Of a stretch of 64,000 bases of DNA, positions 28,747-37,349 are shown in pieces. Each line of letters starts with the position of its first letter. Within the stretch, counting starts at the first letter, position 1. The translations under genes were made by a program, and so were the position numbers. The stretch spans positions 2,187,501 through 2,251,500 of the forward strand of contig NZ_LT630004.1 of NCBI RefSeq assembly GCF_900111815.1, given 5' to 3'. The notes under the pieces are model-generated. The model saw nothing but the letters and a program-made list of their open reading frames with translations. It was not told the origin of the DNA and ran no database searches. The DNA is from Bacillus massilinigeriensis (GTDB lineage Bacteria; Bacillota; Bacilli; Bacillales; Cytobacillaceae).

Positions 28747-28760
28747 TTTTCTCTCTCCTT

Positions 28761-28777
28761 CTGAATAAATATTCATG
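28761..28777 (-). promoter_or_regulatory. ARG box (ArgR/AhrC operator) before argG
   Basis: On the minus strand CATGAATATTTATTCAG, very close to the Bacillus ARG box CATGAATAAAAATTCAAG. It lies immediately upstream of the argG ribosome site. Confidence 0.65.
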
Positions 28778-28955
28778 TAGATATATTATTATTCAATACT
28801 ATTTAATAACTTATCAGGTTTCCTTATCTTTTTCAATGGTTACATTACTTTTTCCCATAACAATTTATGCACAAGCAAAATTTAAAGTGTCTTCACTTCT
28901 TCTTCATGGATGATTGTTGTAGAATGAAATCAATAGGGAAACACGGGGGAGAAAT

Positions 28956-29270
28956 ATGGAGAATTTTTTCAAGCATGATAAACGCTTAGGCATCCCGGTG
29001 CCTGATTTACTACAGGAATGGGAAGCATACAGTTCCAGTACTCAAGATTATATTCTGTTCCATTGGGAAAGGATTCGCGGTAGTATTCCCGATCGAATTG
29101 CGGCACTGGAACATGTCATCAACCAAAAGCAGGCTCAGTTAGACGAAGAGATGAATTTCAAACGGTCGTGCGAGCTGAACAGCGAAATTGCTGAACTTGC
29201 CTCGGTCATTAATGAGCTTTGGCTGTGGTACCGAACAAACCAGGATATTTCCGGCAAAGCGCACAGGTAA
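28956..29270 (+). CDS. small hypothetical protein with coiled-coil
   Basis: A 104-residue soluble protein with a strong GGGGGAG ribosome site 5 nt before ATG. N-terminal part (MENFFKHDKRLGIPVPDLL) is followed by Trp-rich helices and a region of about residues 40-85 that looks like two helices of a coiled coil (AALEHVINQKQAQLDEEM). No family recognised. It is divergent from argG and lies alone before a terminator. Composition and codon use resemble the neighbours, so I take it as a real gene. Confidence 0.65.
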   Translation: MENFFKHDKRLGIPVPDLLQEWEAYSSSTQDYILFHWERIRGSIPDRIAALEHVINQKQAQLDEEMNFKRSCELNSEIAELASVINELWLWYRTNQDISGKAHR

Positions 29271-29299
29271 TAGACTCGTTCGATATCAGAGGAACAGGT

Positions 29300-29410
29300 A
29301 TGGCTCCTTTCAAGTGGCCGATCCGGCTCCATACTTCTGTAATAGAGATATCAACCGTAAACGACAAAACAACTATACCAGTATCCATTATATTCCATTT
29401 TAATCTTTAA
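29300..29410 (+). CDS. possible 36-residue small protein
   Basis: A short ORF, MAPFKWPIRLHTSVIEIS onward, starts at ATG 7 nt after AGAGGA and ends 14 bp before a strong terminator. It follows the 104-residue gene by 29 bp. The alternating hydrophobic pattern at the C-terminus (TIPVSIIFHFNL) suggests beta strands. Too short to judge by content; the ribosome site and position are the only support. Confidence 0.35.
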   Translation: MAPFKWPIRLHTSVIEISTVNDKTTIPVSIIFHFNL

Positions 29411-29423
29411 TCTCTGTAATTTA

Positions 29424-29461
29424 TAAAACAGATCCGACAATTTTTCTGCCGGATCTGCTTT
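29424..29461. terminator. bidirectional terminator before moaB end
   Basis: Stem CAGATCCG / CGGATCTG with flanking A/T runs between the small ORFs and convergent moaB. Confidence 0.75.
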
Positions 29462-29483
29462 ATTCGTATGAAAGACGCATATA

Positions 29484-29996
29484 CTATAGATCTTTTTTTA
29501 TTTCGCGGATAATATGGCCAAGCTCTGGCAAGATAAGCCGATTCATTGCGAGCTTCACTGCTCCTGTAGAGCCAGGAGTTGAAAAAACCGCAGTGTCCTT
29601 GATGACACCTGCAGTCGCTCTGCTCATCAAGGCTGCAGAACCAATGTCCTCCTGATAGCTAAGCATGCGAAACAGCTCACCGAAACCAGTGATTTCCTTG
29701 TCAAACATCTCTTGCACTGTTTCAATTGTCACATCTCGCTTCGCAATGCCAGTTCCTCCATTGATGAGCACAGCATTGATATCCTCTTTGCCGCAACCCT
29801 TCAATACTTCATCCGCAATGAGTTTCGCTTCATCCTTAACGATTTTATAGTCCATAATCTTATGACCAGCATTACAGAGCAAGTCAACCATCAGTCGGCC
29901 GCTTTTGTCCGTCTCCCTGTTCCTTGTATCACTGACAGTAATAATCTTGCAGTGAACCACTGATGGGGCATTTTCTTTATGTTCCTTCGTGCTCAA
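29484..29996 (-). CDS. moaB: Molybdenum cofactor biosynthesis protein MoaB
   Basis: A 170-residue molybdopterin-binding (MogA/MoaB) fold protein involved in molybdenum cofactor assembly. Motifs KIITVSDTRNRETDKSGR, VLINGGTGIAKRDVTIE and the GSTGAVKLAMNRLILPEL tail are typical. The start is TTG in a TTGA overlap with the stop codon of the upstream EcsC-family gene; the N-terminus MSTKEHKENAPS aligns with Bacillus MoaB. GGAAGG is 13 nt away, so coupling to the upstream gene may matter for translation. No other moa/moe gene is in the window. Confidence 0.93.
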   Translation of the reverse strand: MSTKEHKENAPSVVHCKIITVSDTRNRETDKSGRLMVDLLCNAGHKIMDYKIVKDEAKLIADEVLKGCGKEDINAVLINGGTGIAKRDVTIETVQEMFDKEITGFGELFRMLSYQEDIGSAALMSRATAGVIKDTAVFSTPGSTGAVKLAMNRLILPELGHIIREIKKDL

Positions 29997-30835
29997 TCTT
30001 CGGTCAGTCCCTTCCGAAAAAAATACCTTGCCTGATAATACCTATGCGCAAAGTCAGTCACTTTCCTCGTCATCTGATAATTGACTCCGGCTCCTATCCC
30101 CATGCTGATGAGCGGAAATCCTGACAGCTTTTTCTTACGGAAAAACAAAATAGCGATCCCTTTAAAGACCTGCTTCAATGGCTGTTCAAGCCAGCTAGGA
30201 TTCGTAATTTCTTCACGACCGTGATAAAAATAAAAATCCTCTGCCTTCCTCAGGTCACGCATTAATTCATCCCAGCCTGCTGACTGCATCCTTTTCGGCA
30301 TCATTGCTACGTGGAAAACTTTTAAGGCAGCCATCATTTCAAAAGGCGTATTCACTTCAAAGCCATAGGACATGGCCACCAGCTGGACTGCCCGCAGATT
30401 GATGACCGCCATTGCTGGAATATCCGCACCCAGCATTAAACTGCCACCACTCCCGGCGGAACCACCTTGCAAAAAGGAATACAGGCGGTGCCTTGAAATC
30501 TGCAAGGTTGCGATATATTCCATTTGTTCAAGTGATAACTCTCTCATATCCTCAACTGTCTCAATATCAGGTTGAAATATTCTACCCGCTGACAGGATTC
30601 TTTCCCTCGCGTCCGTTTGCAGCTGGGATCCTTGAATTAAAGCGTGAAGATGAAAAAGCCAGCCGTCCATCATGCCAAAAAAACGTTCCTGAATACCTTC
30701 CGGCAAAAGAGCAAAGGAACGATCAACATATTGATGATAGATTTGCTCGAAGTCATTGGGTTGATACTCAGCAAGTGCATTTTCCCACTCTTTCAAGCCG
30801 TTCAATACCTTTTGCTCCCTATCGCTAAAATGCAT
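29993..30835 (-). CDS. EcsC family protein
   Basis: A 280-residue protein of the EcsC family, named after the third gene of the B. subtilis ecs ABC transporter locus; biochemical role unknown. Seen: a central Gly-rich segment LQGGSAGSGGSLMLGADIPAMAVINLRAVQLVAMSYGF (quoted here only as GSAGSGGSLMLGADIPA), and a C-terminal hydrophobic stretch FPLISMGIGAGVNYQMTRKV. ATG at 30835 follows AGGGGG by 7 nt; the longer frame to 30934 has no ribosome site. Overlaps moaB start by 4 bp (TTGA), so the two are co-translated. Confidence 0.8.
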   Translation of the reverse strand: MHFSDREQKVLNGLKEWENALAEYQPNDFEQIYHQYVDRSFALLPEGIQERFFGMMDGWLFHLHALIQGSQLQTDARERILSAGRIFQPDIETVEDMRELSLEQMEYIATLQISRHRLYSFLQGGSAGSGGSLMLGADIPAMAVINLRAVQLVAMSYGFEVNTPFEMMAALKVFHVAMMPKRMQSAGWDELMRDLRKAEDFYFYHGREEITNPSWLEQPLKQVFKGIAILFFRKKKLSGFPLISMGIGAGVNYQMTRKVTDFAHRYYQARYFFRKGLTED

Positions 30836-30923
30836 AGTATAACCCCCTGGATATTTGTCATTAATTCTCAGTATAGCATAATTAACTGTTAAAGATTCAG
30901 ACCTGTCCTGAAAGGAATGGATA

Positions 30924-30963
30924 AAAAAATGCAAAAGCGTCCTAAGCGCTTTTGCATTTTTTC
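30924..30963 (-). terminator. terminator of ackA
   Basis: Stem AATGCAAAAGCG / CGCTTTTGCATT flanked by A and T runs, 10 nt after the ackA stop. Confidence 0.9.
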
Positions 30964-30973
30964 AAGGAAAGAA

Positions 30974-32167
30974 TTACTTTGTCAACCGAACGATATCTCT
31001 TGCAATCATGACTTCCTCATTTGTCGGAATAACCATGACTTTTACAGGGGAATGAGGGTAGCTGATAAACGCTTCTTCACCGCGTACTTGGTTTAGTGCA
31101 GGGTCCCAGTATACGCCCATAAATTCAAGGCCTTTCAGGACACGTCCGCGAATTGCAGAACTATTCTCACCAATTCCTGCTGTGAAAATAATGGCATCTA
31201 CTCCGCTCATACGCGCAGCATACGAGCCGATATACTTATGGATTCGGTTGGCGAATACTTGAAGTGCAAGCTCTGCACGTTCATTGCCTTTTTCTGCCTC
31301 ATCTTCAATATCGCGAAGATCACTAGAAAAACCTGTTACACCTAGCATACCGCTCTTTTTATTGAGTACTTCTAGCACCTCTTCAGCAGTTTGATCTGTC
31401 TTTTCCATGATATACGGAATGAGCGCAGGGTCAATATTCCCAGAACGCGTACCCATTGTCACCCCTGCAAGCGGAGTAAATCCCATTGACGTATCGATGG
31501 ATTTTCCTCCTTCGATGGCAGCAATGCTTGCTCCATTTCCAAGGTGACAAGAAATAAGGCGAAGTTGTTCAACAGGGCGCCCAAGCATCTCAGCAGCACG
31601 TTGGGAAACGTACTTGTGTGACGTACCATGGAAACCGTACTTCCTTACTCCAAACTTCTCATAGTATTCGTACGGAAGACTATAGAGGAATGAGTTTTCA
31701 GGCATCGTTTGGTGGAATGCAGTATCAAAAACCGCTACCTCTGGAACATTCGGAAGCGCATGCTGGAACGCCTTGATGCCTGTAACGTGCGCTGGATTAT
31801 GTAAAGGCGCAAGCTCAGAAAGATCTGAGATCTTTTCAAGGACTTCATCCGTTATGACAGCGGAATCGCTGAAAGTTTCTCCGCCATGAACGACACGGTG
31901 GCCAATTCCTTCAATTTCGTTAAGGGAGCCTATAATCCCTTGAGAAATAAGCTTGTCCAAAAGCATTTTAACTGCTACTTCATGATCTGGAATATCAAGC
32001 GTTTCTTTCACTTTCTTATCATTTACAGTAATCGTAAAGATGGAATCCGGGAGTCCGATCCTCTCTACAAGGCCTTTTGTGATAACCTTCTCACTCGGCA
32101 TTTCAAATAACTGAAATTTCAATGATGAACTACCTGCATTAATTGCAATCATTTTTGCCATAATCAA
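30974..32167 (-). CDS. ackA: Acetate kinase
   Basis: Makes ATP and acetate from acetyl phosphate in overflow metabolism. The 397 residues carry [48 protein letters not shown] and [11 protein letters not shown], diagnostic of the ASKHA acetate kinases. TTG at 32167 has ideal 7-nt spacing from AAAGGAG; ATG at 32161 matches the usual N-terminus but is 13 nt away, so either may be used. A TTGAAA-N17-TTTAAT promoter-like pair lies about 100 bp upstream. I see no good cre in the upstream 240 bp, unlike B. subtilis ackA. Confidence 0.97.
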   Translation of the reverse strand: MIMAKMIAINAGSSSLKFQLFEMPSEKVITKGLVERIGLPDSIFTITVNDKKVKETLDIPDHEVAVKMLLDKLISQGIIGSLNEIEGIGHRVVHGGETFSDSAVITDEVLEKISDLSELAPLHNPAHVTGIKAFQHALPNVPEVAVFDTAFHQTMPENSFLYSLPYEYYEKFGVRKYGFHGTSHKYVSQRAAEMLGRPVEQLRLISCHLGNGASIAAIEGGKSIDTSMGFTPLAGVTMGTRSGNIDPALIPYIMEKTDQTAEEVLEVLNKKSGMLGVTGFSSDLRDIEDEAEKGNERAELALQVFANRIHKYIGSYAARMSGVDAIIFTAGIGENSSAIRGRVLKGLEFMGVYWDPALNQVRGEEAFISYPHSPVKVMVIPTNEEVMIARDIVRLTK

Positions 32168-32373
32168 TTTTCCACTCCTTTTTATATAACAGATTACGTA
32201 TATTTTGTCTGCTCCATATACAATTTGTCGGCAAATAAGCTATAAATCATACTCTCATTTTTACATTAAAACATTGTCGTTATAACTTTTCAAGCAATCT
32301 CTTGTTACTTTTCTTTTTTATATAAATGTATATTTATTCAGACACTTCTGCTTAATCAATTTATTGAATAATG

Positions 32374-32405
32374 AAAAAAGCCGGTGTATTTTAAAACACC
32401 GGCTC
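32374..32405 (-). terminator. terminator of ytxK
   Basis: Stem AGCCGGTGT / ACACCGGCT followed by TTTTTTC on the minus strand; about 205 bp upstream of ackA, so ytxK and ackA are separate units. Confidence 0.85.
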
Positions 32406-32410
32406 TTCGT

Positions 32411-33400
32411 TTATTCTTGCTTATTTTCCTTAAACCATTCGTCCATTTTATCGAGGATTCTTCTCATTGCTCCGCTGTCCGAAAGTGATGGAAGCTCCGC
32501 AAGCAAGGCATGTTTAGGCGGTTTGATTCCTTCCCCCTTCTTTTGAAGGATAAGGATGCTCTTTGCCGCATTCTTGTTTTTGAAAAGTGAGGATGGAAGC
32601 TGAAGAATACCTTGGACATTCATATTGTTTTTTATATATTTGTGAAGATAACCAGACTGTTCGCTTTCAAACAATTCATTGGGGATAACGAAAAACAAGT
32701 AGGCTCCGTCCTTTGCATGCCGTCCGCTTTGCTCGATGAACAAATGATGCGAATAAGTATGTCCTGTTTCTGCAAATACTTCAAAGTCCTTTGCCCTCTC
32801 ATCAACAGGATAATATCCTATAGGAAGGTCACAGACCACCGCATCCACAGGGTCAACGAGAAGTGGTTCAAGCGAATCTTGATTAAAAAGTTCCACATCA
32901 TGTCCAAGCAGGTTTGCACTGACATAAGCCAATCTAATGAGGACATCATCAATTTCAGAACCAGTCGCAAAGATGCTTTTGCTTTCCTGTTGGTTGATCA
33001 CCGTTGCAAGGAGGTTTCCTGTTCCGACAGCAGGATCAAGCAGGCTGTAACTTTGCTTCGTAATAAATTTATTTAATAAATATCCCATGAACATCCCAAT
33101 AGAATCTGGAGTCATTTGATGGTGCTGCTGAATATTTACTTGCATTCCTTTTAAAATAGCAAGCTGGAAGCTTCTTCGAATTTCTTCTTTGCTGTAATCC
33201 TCGAGCGAAATTTCTCCATAGGCTTTTTCGAGACGCTTGATAATAAACTCTCCCAAATCCTTTTGGAGTACCGATCCGTGAAACATATTTTCACCCGTTT
33301 CAGCGACGGCCTCTAAGTATGTACAATCCAACTCTTCCTTTAAAATATCCGCTGTCACGTTGAATGTTGTAAACAGCTGTTCTACTTGCGTTACGCTCAC
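32411..33400 (-). CDS. ytxK: Class I SAM-dependent methyltransferase YtxK
   Basis: A 329-residue protein resembling N6-adenine DNA methyltransferases. Motif I is DPAVGTGNLLATV (about residue 120) and the catalytic NPPY-equivalent reads CDLPIGYYP, a non-canonical form kept in the YtxK family. True target unknown; a competence-associated ComN/YtxK role has not been proven to my knowledge. I prefer GTG at 33400, 8 nt after AGGAGG, giving MSVTQVEQLF; the two upstream ATGs sit in or 2 nt from the ribosome site. Conserved neighbour of ackA and tpx. Confidence 0.88.
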   Translation of the reverse strand: MSVTQVEQLFTTFNVTADILKEELDCTYLEAVAETGENMFHGSVLQKDLGEFIIKRLEKAYGEISLEDYSKEEIRRSFQLAILKGMQVNIQQHHQMTPDSIGMFMGYLLNKFITKQSYSLLDPAVGTGNLLATVINQQESKSIFATGSEIDDVLIRLAYVSANLLGHDVELFNQDSLEPLLVDPVDAVVCDLPIGYYPVDERAKDFEVFAETGHTYSHHLFIEQSGRHAKDGAYLFFVIPNELFESEQSGYLHKYIKNNMNVQGILQLPSSLFKNKNAAKSILILQKKGEGIKPPKHALLAELPSLSDSGAMRRILDKMDEWFKENKQE

Positions 33401-33477
33401 ATTCATATCCTCCTGAAACACCTATAGTTTTTCTGTTTGTTTACATTTTAACGTTCTCTTTCCATCGCTACAAGAAT

Positions 33478-33504
33478 GGAAAAAGCTGCGGTCATCCGCA
33501 GCTT
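33478..33504 (-). terminator. terminator of tpx
   Basis: Stem AAGCTGCGG / CCGCAGCTT followed by TTTTTCC on the minus strand. Confidence 0.85.
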
Positions 33505-33512
33505 AATAACGA

Positions 33513-34013
33513 TTAATGAGCGCTTTTGGCAGCCTCAATTGCATTTTCATAATTTGGATGGTTTGTTGCTTCGCTGACGTATTCCACATATGTTACCTCG
33601 TCACTTGAGTTAACAACGAAAACTGCACGTGCAAGAAGGCGAAGTTCCTTGATTGCCACACCGTACGCTTCACCAAAAGATAAATCGCGGTGGTCGGAAA
33701 GAGTCGTGACTTTATCGATTCCATTTGCTCCACACCAACGCTTCTGCGCAAATGGAAGATCAACACTTACTGTCAAAATTTCAACGTTATCAAGCTTCGC
33801 TGCTTCCTCGTTGAATCTGCGAGTCTGTGCATCGCATACCCCTGTGTCAATCGATGGTACAACACTGATCAACCTAACTTTTCCTGCACTGTCTTTCAAT
33901 GTGATTTCTGACAGATCATTAGCAAGCACCTTGAATTCTGGTGCTTTATCCCCAACTTTTACTTCAGTGCCTAACAGCGTTACTGGGTTTCCCTTAAATG
34001 TAATGTTTGCCAT
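33513..34013 (-). CDS. tpx: Thiol peroxidase
   Basis: A thioredoxin-linked atypical 2-Cys peroxiredoxin that removes hydroperoxides. The 166 residues show [11 protein letters not shown], the peroxidatic cysteine in [18 protein letters not shown] and the resolving cysteine in [14 protein letters not shown] at 34013 is 9 nt after GGAGG; an ATG two codons upstream is only 3 nt from it. Stand-alone gene with its own terminator. Confidence 0.97.
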   Translation of the reverse strand: MANITFKGNPVTLLGTEVKVGDKAPEFKVLANDLSEITLKDSAGKVRLISVVPSIDTGVCDAQTRRFNEEAAKLDNVEILTVSVDLPFAQKRWCGANGIDKVTTLSDHRDLSFGEAYGVAIKELRLLARAVFVVNSSDEVTYVEYVSEATNHPNYENAIEAAKSAH

Positions 34014-34096
34014 GCTCATCGTCCTCCTTCATTCACATATGTACACAGTGTTAATATATCCTCTTAACCCGCAAGTTTCAAATAAATTGCCTTTTA

Positions 34097-34139
34097 CAAT
34101 ACGATTGGCAGCTTTTTTTACAAGCTGCCAATCGTATTG
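34097..34139. repeat. 18-bp perfect inverted repeat after ytfJ
   Basis: Two 18-bp arms (CAATACGATTGGCAGCTT and its complement) separated by 7 bases, directly after the ytfJ stop. It probably acts as a 3' hairpin for ytfIJ, but there is no T-run after it on that strand; the T-run is in the loop on the plus strand. Confidence 0.8.
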
Positions 34140-34589
34140 CTATAAATCAAGATCATTTTTTGGTCCATCATAATCACTGCTGCTGTCTTTCTGTTCTTTC
34201 TTTCCGCTGTTCTTTGACATCATATTCTGCACTTTTTCCACAGCTTGTGGGGCAAGATCTAGAATTTTTTCAAGCAAATGAGTGTTTTCGTCAAGATGAA
34301 GCATCCGGACGCCCTGATGGCTGACAATCAGAAATGCGATTGGCGTGATGGAAACTCCACCGCCGCTCCCGCCGCCGAAAGGGTGCTTTGAGTCCTTCTC
34401 GGAACTTTCTCCATCGGACATAAATTCACTTCCACCTGCGGCGAAACCAAATCCCACTTTAGAAACTGTCAGGATTACGCTCCCATCAGGTGTTTCCACT
34501 GGATCTCCGATGATCGTATTGACATCTATCATTTCTTTCAAGTTCTCCATCGCTGTTGTCATCAGACCCTGGATTGGATGATCGGCCAT
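34140..34589 (-). CDS. ytfJ: Sporulation protein YtfJ / GerW
   Basis: A 149-residue GerW-family protein made in the forespore in B. subtilis; spores lacking it germinate poorly with some nutrients. Visible: HPIQGLMTTAMENLKEM, then VDVNTIIGDPVE, a Gly-rich stretch PFGGGSGGGVSITPIAFLIV and a charged low-complexity C-terminus. ATG follows GGGAGG by 9 nt. Its 5' end overlaps the 3' end of ytfI by 28 bp, so the two are co-expressed. Confidence 0.92.
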   Translation of the reverse strand: MADHPIQGLMTTAMENLKEMIDVNTIIGDPVETPDGSVILTVSKVGFGFAAGGSEFMSDGESSEKDSKHPFGGGSGGGVSITPIAFLIVSHQGVRMLHLDENTHLLEKILDLAPQAVEKVQNMMSKNSGKKEQKDSSSDYDGPKNDLDL

Positions 34590-35302
34590 TTATACTTTCC
34601 TCCCTCGATATGCATGCTCTGATTTTTTTTTAGATAGAACTGAAGGGGCCGGCTTTTAGGTTCTGGAAAGCCACCCTTCCAATATTTCACGATTCTTGTT
34701 CCTGCGAAAATAGCATGCCCAATCCGGACCTGAATGATACATGACAGCTCTGTCTGAGAAAATGGTGCTTGAAAGCATGGAGTGACGCTTAACTCCGGCT
34801 TACAGCGGATTTTCGCATATTTACTCATTAACCCAACTGTCGACCCTTTGGCTCCCCAGATTATCCCGAAGATGACTGCAGTTGCAGCAGCATCACCAAT
34901 GCCTGCTTTTGTATGCCAAGAAAGCTTTCTTACGATAACCTTCTTCATGAAGTTCCGGACAATCCTCTCAAAACCAATGATATGTTGTAAGATTTCCTTT
35001 AAGTCATGGATGATTTTCCATACATCCTCAAACTCCACTTTCCCCTTGGTATTTTCCTCCATAAACGAATCTTCCCTGTTCACCTGAAACATGATGGCTG
35101 TCTCGTCGTCATCTGTTATAAGGACAGGGAACTCATATTTTCTCCACCACATTCCTGCAGCAGTCTTCACGACAATGCTTAGACGGTCATCTTTATTTTG
35201 ATGAAAGTAATCAATGGTGACAGTTATTTTCATTAGGAAAATCAGTATTATCAAAAATGCGAGGGCAGTTAATAAACCACCTACAAACAATAACCCGTAC
35301 AC
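34562..35302 (-). CDS. ytfI: DUF2953 family protein YtfI
   Basis: A 246-residue protein with one N-terminal membrane helix (about 4-25), then a beta-rich segment and the family core LSWHTKAGIGDAAATAVIFG, a DUF2953 mark. Partner of ytfJ in B. subtilis and other spore formers; function unknown. The start given is GTG, immediately after GGAAGG; a TTG four codons later is an alternative, neither well spaced. The 251 bp upstream hold the yteJ-side terminator and no gene. Confidence 0.8.
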   Translation of the reverse strand: MYGLLFVGGLLTALAFLIILIFLMKITVTIDYFHQNKDDRLSIVVKTAAGMWWRKYEFPVLITDDDETAIMFQVNREDSFMEENTKGKVEFEDVWKIIHDLKEILQHIIGFERIVRNFMKKVIVRKLSWHTKAGIGDAAATAVIFGIIWGAKGSTVGLMSKYAKIRCKPELSVTPCFQAPFSQTELSCIIQVRIGHAIFAGTRIVKYWKGGFPEPKSRPLQFYLKKNQSMHIEGGKYKWPIIQSRV

Positions 35303-35502
35303 CTTCCTTCACATCCTTCAGCCTTCCATTATTGGCAAAGGTGCATAAAGATAAACCTGCCGTATCCGCATGTTTATCTGGATGTCGCAAGATAAAAACG
35401 TTGTTTTTCTAAATATCTGTCCGTATGTTCGCCCTTCGTTCATCTATCCCGACCACAAATCTTTAAAATTTATCATTATGTCTTTTGCTCTTGTGAAAGA
35501 TG

Positions 35503-35535
35503 TAAAAACCTCCACTCTGCGAGAGTGGAGGCTTA
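35503..35535 (-). terminator. terminator of sppA-yteJ
   Basis: Stem CCTCCACTC / GAGTGGAGG with a 5-nt loop and TTTTT after it on the minus strand. Confidence 0.85.
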
Positions 35536-35553
35536 AAATATCAACAGTTATTT

Positions 35554-36192
35554 TCATGCTTCGTGTACAACCGTCGTATCCGCAAAAAGGTCATGCAATC
35601 CTTGTTTCTTCGGAAGGAACGCGACGATGACATAACCAAGCAGGACGGTTATGGAGATGAACCTTCCAATCCATTCCCTGAACAAGACAGTGCCCCAGGA
35701 AAGTCGTTCGCCTTTTAAGTCTACCACTTTTAACCCGAACAACATTTTCCCTAGCGTTTGCCCCAGATACTTTGTCATTAAGACAAAATACAGGTAGAAA
35801 ATAATAGCAGTCAGTACTGTGGCGGGATCAAAAAGGCTGTCTTTATCGGTAGATATCCCAAGTCCTCTAAGGATTGGATAAATCAATAATCCATTTAAAC
35901 TCCATATTATAATGAGGTCAGTAAGATACGCCCAAAACCTCATCCAGAAGCCCGCATAACGGCCATGCTCTTCAGGAATCTGACTTGCTTTTGAAACCAG
36001 CGGTATTGGAGAAACAGTCTCAGATACCTCTCCACCAATATCCTTTCCCCCAGCAGTGGTTGTTTCATCACTGCCCAAACGGCTACCATTCACCGTTTCA
36101 TTTGGTTCCTGGGTTGTATCTCCTTCTAATTCGGAAGAAGTCTTCATGCTCTCATTCTGTTCTTCTGCTGTCCTATCATTTTCTTTATTCAA
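35554..36192 (-). CDS. yteJ: RDD family membrane protein YteJ
   Basis: A 212-residue protein with an acidic, Ser/Thr-rich N-terminal tail (about 1-75, likely disordered) and an RDD domain: YAGFWMRFWAYLTDLIIIWSL, second and third helices, and GKMLFGLKVVDLKGERLSWG then LFREWIGRF. Unknown function. TTG at 36192 lies about 9 nt after AGGGGG and is preferred to the longer frame. Follows sppA by 13 bp. In B. subtilis SppA activity in lantibiotic resistance is inhibited by the neighbouring gene product YteJ/SppI, which suits this pairing. Confidence 0.85.
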   Translation of the reverse strand: MNKENDRTAEEQNESMKTSSELEGDTTQEPNETVNGSRLGSDETTTAGGKDIGGEVSETVSPIPLVSKASQIPEEHGRYAGFWMRFWAYLTDLIIIWSLNGLLIYPILRGLGISTDKDSLFDPATVLTAIIFYLYFVLMTKYLGQTLGKMLFGLKVVDLKGERLSWGTVLFREWIGRFISITVLLGYVIVAFLPKKQGLHDLFADTTVVHEA

Positions 36193-36205
36193 GCCCACGC
36201 ACCCC

Positions 36206-37219
36206 CTATTCCGAATACAGATACATCGGCCGAGGAGCATTCGGCTGCATGAGAAGCTTCGCCATATCTGTCATTTGCATTTCATTTCCCATCAACTTTT
36301 GTGCTCCAAAGCTGAAAAAGGAACCGAATCCCATATCCTCTGAATAACTTACAACCATGGCATCCGCCATATCTTTCTCCTTTTTCATTTGCTCCACAAC
36401 ATCTTCAAAGTGTCCGAATTCATCGATTAGACCTAGCTTTTTCGCCTGACGTCCATCGTAAATCCTTCCATCCGCAATTTCTTTTACTTTCCCAGTTGGT
36501 ATACCTCGACCATCCGAAATGACCTTCACGAAGCCTTGATAAGAGTTATCTATCATGCTCTGAAGGATTTGGTGTTCCTCTTCTGTCATTTTCCTTGTAG
36601 GACTCATAATGTCTTTATGCTTACCGCTTTTGATCGTAACAAAATCGACGCCATATTTCTCAGCAAGACCTTCATAATTGATTCCTTGCATGATTACACC
36701 GAGAGAACCAGTAATTGTTTCAGGACTAGCATAAATCTTATCTGCAGGAGCAGATATGTAATATCCGCCTGAAGCAGCCATGCTGCCCATTGATATATAG
36801 ACAGGTTTTTTTGTTTCCTCTTGGATTTCTTTAATTTTGTCATGGATTTCCGCACTTTCCACAACGCCTCCGCCTGGGGAATTAACGCGAATAATAATCC
36901 CTTTTACCTCATTGTCCTCTTTGGCATTGTCTAGCTTTTTGAGAAATTCACGGTGGTTATATCCTGAACTGGACATAAAAGCAGAAGGCTCCCCAGCATC
37001 CTGTATCGTACCGTCCACCGAGAGTACTGCGATTTTTTCAAAATCATTTCCTTCTTCTATTACTTCCTCGCTGAAAGTATACCCTCCAACTTCAATTAGC
37101 TGATCCAAAGAAGAAGGCTTCTCTTCTTTTGTACCGAAAAAGGACAGCGTATTCACTAATACAGAAATAAAGAATAAACCAACGGCGATCCCAAGTGCCG
37201 CCCATCTTTTCCCGTTCAT
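36206..37219 (-). CDS. sppA: Signal peptide peptidase SppA
   Basis: Membrane-anchored serine protease that degrades leftover signal peptides and contributes to resistance against antimicrobial peptides. One N-terminal transmembrane helix (about 7-27) then the ClpP-like domain: VNSPGGGVVESAEI (about 112), the Ser nucleophile in SMGSMAASGGYYIS (about 150) and the general-base Lys in VTIKSGKHKDIMSP (about 200). The 337-residue length is the short Gram-positive form. First gene of sppA-yteJ; divergent from nadF. Confidence 0.95.
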   Translation of the reverse strand: MNGKRWAALGIAVGLFFISVLVNTLSFFGTKEEKPSSLDQLIEVGGYTFSEEVIEEGNDFEKIAVLSVDGTIQDAGEPSAFMSSSGYNHREFLKKLDNAKEDNEVKGIIIRVNSPGGGVVESAEIHDKIKEIQEETKKPVYISMGSMAASGGYYISAPADKIYASPETITGSLGVIMQGINYEGLAEKYGVDFVTIKSGKHKDIMSPTRKMTEEEHQILQSMIDNSYQGFVKVISDGRGIPTGKVKEIADGRIYDGRQAKKLGLIDEFGHFEDVVEQMKKEKDMADAMVVSYSEDMGFGSFFSFGAQKLMGNEMQMTDMAKLLMQPNAPRPMYLYSE

Positions 37220-37349
37220 GATGTTCCCCCTTAATGATTTGGCTTCGTACAGATTTATGGTAATATTGTCTCAACCCTTTTTATTCTAGCAAAATTGAGA
37301 AAAAAAGGGGACTAAAAACATTTAAATATATATGCCTGGAGGAATGAAT

